A DNA stretch of 64,000 nucleotides, from positions 7,392,036-7,456,035 of the forward strand of contig CP136069.1 of assembly GCA_032622095.1 (NCBI GenBank), written 5' to 3'. The notes beneath the pieces were generated by a model that was not told the origin of the DNA, did no database searches, and worked only from the letters and a program-made list of their open reading frames with translations. Positions 55,204-64,000 of the stretch are shown here, in pieces. The number at the start of each line of letters is the position of its first letter. The stretch's first letter is position 1. Origin of the DNA: Siphonodentalium dalli (Eukaryota > Mollusca > Scaphopoda > Gadilida > Siphonodentaliidae). A program made the translations under genes and the position numbers.

Positions 55204-56164
55204 ATATATATGGGAAACCAAATTGACATTTAATAAATAAATGAGCTTAAGCGCAATAAGGGAAGATCTAATTTCGCTTAAAGGGGTACTGTACCCAATA
55301 TGTTGTTGTTGGTTTCTATAATCCCCGAGTCGGAGAATAAGGTAACAACTTTTCCATTTTTTGAAAGTCTGTTGAGTACGAAGTATTGTTACGGATGGCA
55401 AATTTACCGGAATGCAAAAATACAAATTGTCGTTGTCGAGTAATTTTTGTACAGTTTTCAACCAAATGAATCAAATAAAAATTGTATTATATGCTTAGTA
55501 GTCCCATATACTCATTTAAGTTAGTGTATTGTCACTAGTCAATGAGTGGCTTGGGTTTTCTCCCCGTATAAGCATAATGTTTCAAACGATCGTGTGTGCA
55601 ATTGTTTTATTAATCCAGTATCCCTCAATTATAATTTGATTACGTTTTGTACACGGAAATTCGAATTTTAAGAGACGCCATTTTATGGCTGGAGCCATAA
55701 AATCAATTTATATTAAATTATTAACTTTTAAATTATTAAATTTTAAGATAGCCTATTAACCTGAGCGCTTACAGAATACATCTTCGACTCAAATTACTTA
55801 TATCTATATATAGTATCGATAATAGATCGTTGTTATCACCGGGAATTTATTGAAAATGGCGTACAGTACCCCTTTAAGTGCAATAAGGAAATTCCTTATT
55901 GCACTTAAGCGCAATAAGGAATATTCTTCGCTTAAGCGCAATAAGGAATATTCTTATTGCGCTTAAGCACAATAAGAGCTAATTGCGCTTAAGTGCTATA
56001 AGTAATCCCTTATTGCACTTAAGCGCAATAAGGGAAGATATAATTGCGCTTAAGCGCAATAAGAATATTCAGATTCCTTATTGCACTTAAGCGCAATTAG
56101 ATCTTCCATTATTGCGCTTAAGCTCAATTATTTATTAAATGTCAATTTGGCTTCCCATATATAT
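55204..56164. mobile_element. Foldback of GCGCTTAAGCGC palindromes with nested family B MITE
   Basis: Ends CCAAATTGACATTTAATAAA and their complement flank about a dozen copies of the palindrome TTATTGCGCTTAAGCGCAAT with variants. The TTAA at the centre of one palindrome received the family B MITE. Without the MITE the element is about 360 bp. Confidence 0.8.
55278..55877. mobile_element. MITE family B, copy 2
   Basis: TTAA-flanked, ends AGGGGTACTGTACCC. Nearly identical to 15520-16119, including the small internal hairpin, so both moved recently or were recently duplicated. Confidence 0.88.
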
Positions 56165-56398
56165 ATATAACGATTGAAACTTGGGCAATATCGGAACCTG
56201 GCGCGATAGTTAATATATGTCGATATATATACACGTAGCATATGAGCTAACTCCGACCTCTCTATAATGAATTAATGATTGAAACTTTGGGCAGCATTGG
56301 AACCTGCCATATGCGTGTGACACTGCGTCGTCACTATATATAAAGCACGTTTGGGTCATACGATCTAATATGACTCGATAATATGGCGATAGATATAG

Positions 56399-56530
56399 AC
56401 TCGTTATGTTGGGATATTAAATTTTATGAAACGAGTTTGATCAATTTGATTCACAACGAGTCGTAGATGAGTTGTGAATCAAATTTATCAAACGAGTTTC
56501 ATAAAAGCTTATATACCAACATAACGAGTT
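56399..56530. repeat. 132-bp hairpin
   Basis: ACTCGTTATGTTGG and TATGAAACGAGTTTGATCAA are mirrored around AACGAGTCGTAGATGAGTT. A few mismatches occur in the outer arm. Confidence 0.75.
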
Positions 56531-56889
56531 GAAGATCTTGTACACCAGATGAAAAAATAGAGCCTTTATACCTTTATATAACAAATCAAAATCCTTCAAA
56601 GAAGCTGCAAAATATATACATTTACAGTGTTATTCTGGTGTTGGACTGTTGGCGTCATGTGCGACTTTTCGAAATAGTATTAATCCGCCTGAATGAGTTG
56701 ATCGCATGCTTTCTTATAGCTCCTAGTCTAACAATGCATGTATTGCTCTGGGTAATACAAAGTTTAAATTATTCTCATGGTTCGATTTTCCTATTTGCAT
56801 TATGTGTGAAATTTGTTGTTTTATATTAAAAAAAAATGCATATTTTCCCACTTTCTATAATTCCAACCTTACCTATAGGGGTGTCATTT
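56531..56889. other. No recognisable feature
   Basis: Spacer with a chance frame at 56638-56829 that has no family character. Confidence 0.35.
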
Positions 56890-57345
56890 TCAAGTCTTGA
56901 AATAGTGTGTCTGTCATTTGCAGAATGAGGTCCCCAGAGGGTTCTGGTGAATTTAGTGACCCTATATATCGCGCACAGCGGGCTAGCATCACCAAATTCA
57001 CAACATGGGAACCTCATTCTGCTTAGACCTCATCTTCTATGGGAGACTCATTATATATTAGATTGCAGTTCCCCAGCTGAAGTTGGTGATGTTCACCCAT
57101 TATAGTCACCTCGATTATGCATTTTATCTCCTGCGAATTATGGGATATAGAAACTGAACAGAAGGAGAAAACTAAAAACAATGTTAATTTGAGACTATAG
57201 TTACTTCCCAGAAGATGAGACATAAGTAGAATGAGGTCCACAGAGGATGAATTTGGTGATACTATATCCCGCGGGGTAGCTAGCATAACTAAATTCACCC
57301 TCTGGTGCCTCATTCTGCATTTGACAGACACATTATTTCAAAGCT
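56890..57345. mobile_element. Nested foldback with GCAGAATGAGGTCC hairpins
   Basis: The outer arms (GTGTCTGTCATTTGCAGAAT and complement) each carry an inner hairpin (GAATGAGGTCC to CCTCATTCTGC, with GTGAATTTGGTGAT mirrored). A further relative is at 59200-59430. Confidence 0.7.
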
Positions 57346-57437
57346 TGGTCAGATTGGAAATTTCCCATAATTAGAAAGCATGAGGTACCAGTTGGATAAT
57401 TCGAACCAGGAAATTATATTTTCCGAACTGGTCTGGC

Positions 57438-59042
57438 TTAAAGGCCCACTTAATTTTCGAGTCGCCAATTATTTTTTTATAGTGACTTGATATACGGTTT
57501 TAATAACAATCTATGCCATAAAATATGATTAAAATACTATAATTCATCACTATTTGAAACATCTGTGTCTCATAAAATGCTCACAGAGAAATAGAAAACT
57601 GCTGAAGACTTCCCCCTCTTGCATCCAGAATGCAACAGAATTCAAACTTTTTTAATAAAAGGGGACGAACTCTATCTTTAATATATAGAGTTATTCCCCC
57701 TGCATTGAAAATAATACTGATTTTTACTTCAATTTTGATGACAAAAACAACATGTCCACAGTTTATTACACCGGATAAGTTGGTAATATAATGTTTTGGG
57801 GCTTCCTCTTTCAAATGGTATATAATATGACATATATTTTATATAAAGTAATCTGGGGGTTCGAACCACAGGTATTTGGCCAAAAAAAATTGGCCAAAAA
57901 AAAACATATATAAAGGTAAGTATCAAGGCTGATAGTGAAAATAGGAGGTCAAAAATCATCCTCACAAAAGCAATTTTTTTATCAAATTGATCTGGAATTC
58001 TAGCATTATGTGCCCAAGTAATCATATTTTTGGTTAAAGTTTAGCTTTCCGTCGTACTTTAAACAAGTGAGCATAGAAAATCATTCGAAGTTGTCAATGA
58101 AATTTATTTTTTGGTACCCGAAACGTCCATCCAATGAAAAATAAAATAATCCAACCCCTAAATCACCGAAATATATAATATTATCATAAAACTAAATAGC
58201 CCTATTGTCAAACAGACGTTGTTTCGTGAAGTACAGCTAATTTGGGGTTGGTACTCAACATACATCGAGTTTAATAACGATTTATGTCCTTTTTTTCCGT
58301 CAGTTTTACAGATTTGTTTTCGCGGGAGGCCATTTTGAAAAACTGAAAGCGAAACTAACTTGAACTTTATTAAATTAATTTTAATATCTCTCTTTTAATT
58401 GATATCCGGCATTCTTAATGACAAAAATCATGCGGTGGATATATAATACCCACTAGATAAAGAATTAGATAAAACATTTTTTTTTATCGATGCAAAATTA
58501 TTTTATTTTGGAGTCATTTACTGCAGCGTTTCTCGAGTTTGTTTCGCACTTTCAAAATGGCCTCCCGCGAAAACAAATCTGTAAAACTGACGGAAAAAAA
58601 AGACAAAAATCGTTATTAAACTCGATATATGTTGAGTACTACACCCAAATTAGCCCTATTGTCTGTTTGACAATAGGGCTATTTAGTTTGATGATTAGAG
58701 TATAGATTTCGGTGATTTAGGGGTTGGATTGTTTTATTTTTTTTATTTTTCATTGGACGGACGTTTCGGGTACCAACCAAATAAATTTGATTTATTAACC
58801 TTAAATGTTTTTCTATGTTCACCAATCTCAAATACGACGGCGAACCAAACTTTTTTAAAAACTATGATTATTTGGTCACATAGTGCTGCAATTACAGATC
58901 AATAAAAAATAAAATGTTGCTTTTGTAGAGAAAAATACTGACCCCTATCAAAAATGAGATAGATACCTTTCCGAGATTTTCATTAAATAAAAAAATAAAT
59001 TGTGCCTAATACCTGTGGTTCGAACATTAAGTGGGCCTTTAA
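57438..59042. mobile_element. MITE family C interrupted by a 1.15-kb foldback
   Basis: Complete ends TTAAAGGCCCACTTAATTTT and TTAAGTGGGCCTTTAA between TTAA repeats. The foldback at 57866-59018 sits close to the right end. Confidence 0.85.
57866..59018. mobile_element. 1.15-kb foldback with TTCGAA target duplication
   Basis: CCACAGGTATT and AATACCTGTGG are inverted ends, and TTCGAA flanks both sides. The host MITE normally has one TTCGAA here. Arms of about 350-400 bp mirror each other (CCCTAAATCACCGAAAT, AACTAAATAGCCCTATTGTC). No transposase ORF is visible. Confidence 0.8.
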
Positions 59043-59430
59043 GGAGGGGATACAGTAATCTAGTCCGGCTTAAGGTGGAGTGCAGTAACCTAGTCTGGCT
59101 TAAGGAGGTGATACAGTGGGGTGCAGTAACCTAGTTTCTTTATTATCAAATTTCTATAAAAACTTCTTCACATAAATTATATTTCTTTTTTAGTTTAGTT
59201 TCTTTATATCTCCAAATTGGCAGACGAGACATTGTATAATCGAGGTTCCCAATGGGTGTACATCACAATATTCACCATTTGGAAACTTCAGTCTGAGTTA
59301 ATGTCTCCCACAGCAGATGAGGCCTGAGCAGACTGAGGTCCCCAGATGGTGAATTTGGTGATAACGTCACTAAATTCACCCTATGGGGACCTCATTCTGC
59401 AAATAACAGGCAAACTAAACTCAGGCTTGT
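59043..59430. repeat. Short tandem phrases and a GCAGAATGAGGTCC-family foldback
   Basis: GCAGTAACCTAGT phrases recur three times (59065-59140). Then a foldback relative of 56890-57345 spans about 59200-59430. Confidence 0.55.
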
Positions 59431-59956
59431 GTAGGGGGGTTGCAGTTGAAAATTCCAAGTTGGACATCCCCAAAGAATACCCCTAGCTACCTCCCTATTA
59501 TGGACAATCATGTTTTTTATCAATAGGTTTTGTGATTCGCCGCTTCATTCATGATCTATCCCCTCGTAACAATATTAAAAAAAAAATTAAGACATATAAT
59601 TATTCTGATATAAGTAGGAGGCTCCTTCGTATTATGTTATAGATAATGTGATAAAGGATAAGTTTCTTTCGTTGATGTAGAAAATGTCGAACTAATCATG
59701 CATTGACCCTGATTTTTTTCCGGGGCGGGTCAAAATAATGGGGGGGGGGGGGGGTTGACCGAGTGGTCAATGGGACCCAAAATTTTTTTTTTCCGCAGCT
59801 CATAAACAAATCCTTATTTTTCAACTGTTTTTGGAAAAAACTTTGAAAGAATGTAATTTGTTACTGCATTCCTTATATATATTTTGTTTTCTCTCGTAAA
59901 ATTACTAAATATCCGGGTATATGTCAGTCTGGGTATGGATGGACACATTGCATATA
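59431..59956. other. No recognisable feature
   Basis: Includes a G run of about 14 at 59740. No ORF or inverted repeat stands out. Confidence 0.35.
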
Positions 59957-60400
59957 TTAAAGGTACTCAATCCGATCAGAGGATCCCCATATCATTAGAT
60001 TCCAACAACAACACCATTTTTGAAAATGCCGCTTCAGTTATCAGAATCGATTAATTGCCCAAAATTAATGCTAACCACAGTCAACTATAGTATAAAATTG
60101 CACATAACCTGTTATTTATCAACGTTCTGTTCAACGAAATTTTGCCGGTTGTCCAATATCTGACACAAAAAAGTCACTGGATTTTAGAGTTATCGATCTT
60201 CATCCGCTATCTGGTCAGATAAGTTCTTCTCGTCGACAGTTTATTGGGCCACCAAAATTAAAATAATAGATTTCAAACATCGATATCTGATCACTCTGAG
60301 CTTTGATGGGTGGGTTCCTCGACTCGAATCAAATATTTTTTACCCCCGAAGCCAAGGAAATAGTAATTTGCGAGCGTTAATTCGGATTGAGTACCTTTAA
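59957..60400. mobile_element. MITE family A, diverged copy
   Basis: TTAA at both ends, left AGGTACTCAATCCGATCAGA, right TTCGGATTGAGTACCT. The middle of the left arm is replaced by unrelated sequence. Confidence 0.8.
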
Positions 60401-60642
60401 TAAAGCAATCACTTCGATGCCAAATTGAGCTAATCACATACAGGTGTGGTGAAAATCTAATACTCTTCCGAAAAATAATATATTTCTTGTTTCTATTTCG
60501 TCGAAAGATGGTCAGATAAAACTTGCCACACACTAATTCTCCTTTCAAATGTTATGGCACACAAAGTTACAAATACAAACATGCGGGAAACAGAACCAGT
60601 GTCTGGGGTTGCTACCAATAATTGTAATTAATATGGCTGTAT
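60401..60642. other. No recognisable feature
   Basis: Short spacer between a family A and a family B MITE. Confidence 0.35.
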
Positions 60643-61267
60643 TTAAAGGGGGACTGTACTCAAATATTGTTGTTGGTATCTATGGTATCTGCTTCATAGA
60701 ATAAGGTCACCAGATTTCCATTATTTAAGTACGAAGTACCCAACTATTTCACATATGACAGATAAGCCGGAATGCATAAATTGGCACGCTCGTCGTCGAT
60801 ATATTTTTGGAGAGCCTTTTCGGGCAAATGTATCAAATAAAATAATGGTGTATATGAATAATAGTCGCTGATACTCCTTAAAGTTATTGTATAATAGATA
60901 CTCCTTAAAGTTATTGTATAGTCAGCGAGTGGCTTGAGCTAATGTCCCGTATATCAACCAGGCAATTCTTCAAGGATTGTCCACTTATAAATGGACAATC
61001 GGTACCTAAAATGGTCATTAATAAATGAACAATCCAACCACGCGTGGCACGCGAGCTTGGGATTGTCCACTAAATGAAGACATGTTTTGTTAATCCTGCA
61101 TGAAGGGCAATAACTCTATAAATAATGTTAATTTGCTAAATAACGGTGATTTGTATGAGAAGAAGTTTTTTTCACGAAATAACGGAGATATTTGAAGAAG
61201 TATTTTTGACGAAATAACGGAAATATTTGAAGAAGTGTTTTTAAAGGCTTATATAAGCCGTAAAGTA

Positions 61268-62593
61268 AATTTATAGTAACTTATTAAATTTGATTTTTAA
61301 GATAATTAAGCTGTTAACAGAAGACAATTTATAGTAACTTATTAAATTTGATTTTTAAGATAATTAAGCTGTTTACAGAAGACAATTTATAGTAACTTAT
61401 TAAATTTGATTTTTAAGATAATTAAGCTGTTTACAGAAGACAATTTATAGTAACTTATTAAATTTGAGTTTTAAGATAAGCTGTTTACAGAAGACAATTT
61501 ATAGTAACTTATTAAATTTGATTTTTAAGATAATTAAGCTGTTTACAGAAGACAATTTATAGTAACTTATTAAATTTGATTTTTAAGATAATTAAGCTGT
61601 TTACAGAAGACAATTTATAGTAACTTATTAAATTTGATTTTTAAGATAATTAAGCTGTTTACAGAAGACAATTTATAGTAACTTATTAAATTTGATTTTT
61701 AAGATAATTAAGCTGTTTACAGAAGACAATTTATAGTAACTTATTAAATTTGATTTTTAAGATAATTAAGCTGTTTACAGAAGACAATTTATAGTAACTT
61801 ATTAAATTTGAGTTTTAAGATAAGCTGTTTACAGAAGACAATTTATAGTAACTTATTAAATTTGATTTTTAAGATAATTAAGCTGTTTACAGAAGACAAT
61901 TTATAGTAACTTATTAAATTTGATTTTTAAGATAATTAAGCTGTTTACAGAAGACAATTTATAGTAACTTATTAAATTTGATTTTTAAGATAATTAAGCT
62001 GTTTACAGAAGACAATTTATAGTAACTTATTAAATTTGATTTTTAAGATAATTAAGCTGTTTACAGAAGACAATTTATAGTAACTTATTAAATTTGATTT
62101 TTAAGATAATTAAGCTGTTTACAGAAGACAATTTATAGTAACTTATTAAATTTGATTTTTAAGATAATTAAGCTGTTTACAGAAGACAATTTATAGTAAC
62201 TTATTAAATTTGATTTTTAAGATAATTAAGCTGTTTACAGAAGACAATTTATAGTAACTTATTAAATTTGATTTTTAAGATAATTAAGCTGTTTACAGAA
62301 GACAATTTATAGTAACTTATTAAATTTGATTTTTAAGATAATTAAGCTGTTTACAGAAGACAATTTATAGTAACTTATTAAATTTGATTTTTAAGATAAT
62401 TAAGCTGTTTACAGAAGACAATTTATAGTAACTTATTAAATTTGATTTTTAAGATAATTAAGCTGTTTACAGAAGACAATTTATAGTAACTTATTAAATT
62501 TGATTTTTAAGATAATTAAGCTGTTTACAGAAGACAATTTATAGTAACTTATTAAATTTGATTTTTAAGATAATTAAGCTGTTTACAGAAGAC
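61268..62593 (+). repeat. 58-bp satellite, 23 copies
   Basis: The unit starts AATTTATAGTAACTTATTAA and ends GCTGTTTACAGAAGAC. The length 1326 bp equals 21 units of 58 bp plus two 54-bp variants (copies 4 and 10, at 61442 and 61786) that lack four bases and carry GAGTTTTAAG. The other units are almost identical, pointing to recent unequal exchange. Confidence 0.95.
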
Positions 62594-62977
62594 AAACCGG
62601 CCAAAACCGGCCAAATAAAGCTTCAACAGCCTAAAATATCTTCGGTCTCTCTCAATAGAACCAAACAAATATGGATATCATTGGAACCGGCTCCTTGACC
62701 ACATTGTGATAGTTACAGTTATGCCCTGTGCCAATGCATTCTCTTATATATGCGAGTCGACCATAGGTCGCCTCGCATATATAAGAGAATGCATTGGCCT
62801 AAAAAAAAATCTTTTTTTAACACTTTTTACCATTTTTTCTTACATTCTTTAACAATTTTATCATTTTTAATGTGTTAAGCCAATGCATTCTCTTATATAT
62901 GCGAGGCGATCTATGGTCGACTCGCATATATAAGAGAATGCATTGGCACAGGGCCCTTCTGTTGGGTAAAGGGTTAA
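62594..62977. mobile_element. MITE family D, left end deleted
   Basis: Matches 7014-7399 with few changes, including both 69-bp palindromes. The right end TGGGTAAAGGGTTAA and its TTAA are intact, but the first 14 or so bases of the left end are missing. The array unit is fused at the shared ACAA. Confidence 0.9.
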
Positions 62978-63156
62978 GATAAGCTGTTTACAGAAGACAA
63001 TTTCGACTGAAATTAATTATTTTGCTAGATATTATCGATATTACATGTAGATCGTTGTTATTACCGGGAATTTATTTAAATTGGCATAAGTCTCTGGGTC
63101 TTCCTTTAACCTGAACATTTAACTTTACAGAAGAATTGGCGTACAGTTCCCATTTA

Positions 63157-64000
63157 TGCCAATAAATGGAACGGAAGTGATATGAATGATGATTTCTGGT
63201 AGAGTTTGGCAGGTTTCAAAAAGGATGTATAACTGGTGCGCTCCGGTAGAGATTGAGATTTCTTAGCGATTTTAAACCTGAAATTATTTTTAGTAATGCT
63301 CACTTATGTCGCACCACGAATCGGTTCTGGTTTGGAAATGACTCGAAGATATATATGTCGATTTAATACTTATATACGGACTTTATATGCTTAAAGATAC
63401 GGTAAGCGTTGGCGGTGGGTATTATTGCTGTTAAAATAGTCACATCGATCCTTTAAAACCGCCATAAACAATTTTATATTATAGACAAATTTTGTTCGTA
63501 TACCAGTTCGTATACTATCATAAATGTCGCGAAAATTGTGTGTTATTGTCATGTTAATACTCTGTGTTTTGTAAAACAAACGACATGTTTTGTAAACAAA
63601 CAGTACGTAAACAGTATGCGATAGGCAAAACACTAAACTCCGGGGAAACCCCACTAGGATAATTTTGGTTATAAACATACCGGTATAGCGTTCGCTAATC
63701 CTCGCCTCTCAAGATTTTGGTGTTGAATGAGTCAACGTGAATAACTCTCTGATTTATAAAGTCTGTATAACGGAATTTCGTGTATTTATTGACATGTATA
63801 TATATAATGATGAAGTCACCGCGGGGATTTTTGGGTAATTGTCCACTCGCTACATCAACATTCCTACTCAAGACTTATACTTCTGGACGCTGTCGCATTT
63901 CTTCTCATTGCATGATTGTAGACCCATTAGTACACGGCTTATGTGTCCATGTAGCTATACAAAATCACGAACTTCGATACTTCCTCCCATCTAAGTTAAT
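63157..64000. other. No recognisable feature
   Basis: A 95-codon minus-strand frame at 63391-63678 has no family resemblance. No repeats noted. Confidence 0.35.

Larger units (their letters stand above)
53936..56398 (+). repeat. Second duplicated block, copy 2
   Basis: Matches 18657-21375 in order. It lacks the family A MITEs and the SINE. It has its own insertions: about 500 bp at 54250-54740, which is unclassified and has no gene, and the GCGCTTAAGCGC foldback at 55204-56164. Confidence 0.75.
60643..63156. mobile_element. MITE family B, expanded copy
   Basis: Left end TTAAAGGGGGACTGTACTCA. The right end CGTACAGTTCCCATTTAT is diverged. Its right interior (GATCGTTGTTATTACCGGGA) matches the other family B copies. 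The middle is swollen by the 58-bp array and a family D MITE. Confidence 0.75.

Noticed and set aside
61268-62593. Regular 58-bp repeats resembling a CRISPR array
   Set aside because: There are no unique spacers: the entire unit repeats, and the context is eukaryotic. It is a satellite.
63391-63678. 95-codon ORF near the window end
   Set aside because: No recognisable motifs, no splice or promoter context, and length within chance for this composition.
1-64000. Bacterial or phage origin of the window
   Set aside because: No operons, Shine-Dalgarno spacing or dense ORFs. LINEs, SINEs, hAT and TTAA MITEs and a Rab GTPase indicate an animal genome.

Overview
The window looks like a metazoan nuclear genome, probably a marine invertebrate, although the sequence does not settle the phylum. 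It is AT-rich. It has no operons, no bacterial gene spacing and no long host ORF. It holds non-LTR retrotransposon reverse transcriptases, Helitron-like ends, a tRNA-derived SINE, hAT-type and TTAA-target MITEs, many foldback elements, and a Rab24-like small GTPase (Rab24 is a metazoan family). Almost every stretch of more than 300 bp can be assigned to a repeat. Only one intact host-like gene is supported, the Rab24-like ORF at 12790-13572. A possible exon lies in a local duplication near 2.4 kb.

Layout. 1-3.5 kb: local duplications with an unrecognised exon-like ORF, and the tail of a segmental duplication. 3.5-9.4 kb: a family C MITE carrying a nested family A MITE, then an almost complete LINE (minus strand) split by a TTAA MITE (family D). 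9.76-14.25 kb: segmental duplication copy 1 with the Rab24-like gene, itself hit by a 2.1-kb foldback. 14.25-21.65 kb: MITEs, a LINE fragment, a head-to-tail array of four Helitron-like elements, then a second duplicated block carrying a SINE. 21.8-40.4 kb: segmental duplication copy 2, with a second, broken Rab24-like copy. Copy 2 is split by a 15-kb giant element (21962-36927) and by a 2.2-kb TIR element (37063-39293) that holds a CpG-dense palindrome cluster. 41.2-46.7 kb: minus-strand Helitron-like cluster. 47.2-60.4 kb: more MITEs, twin foldbacks and the second copy of the block seen at 18.7-21.4 kb. 60.6-63.2 kb: a family B MITE swollen by 23 copies of a 58-bp repeat, with a family D MITE at its edge.

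The most informative feature is that duplicated blocks supply empty sites. Position 9894 is the empty site of the 15-kb element and indicates a TAA duplication. Arm 2 of that element gives empty sites for two family A MITEs present in arm 1, which supports TTAA target duplications. Together these give a relative order: segmental duplication, then giant-element insertion and arm formation, then recent MITE insertion.

Family names A-D are local labels for the TTAA-flanked MITEs: A (ends AGGTACTCAATCCGA), B (ends AGGGGTACTGTACCC), C (ends AGGCCCACTTAA), D (ends CCCTTTACCCAACA). No database was consulted, so family placements rest on motifs, terminal structure and target duplications that can be read in the sequence.
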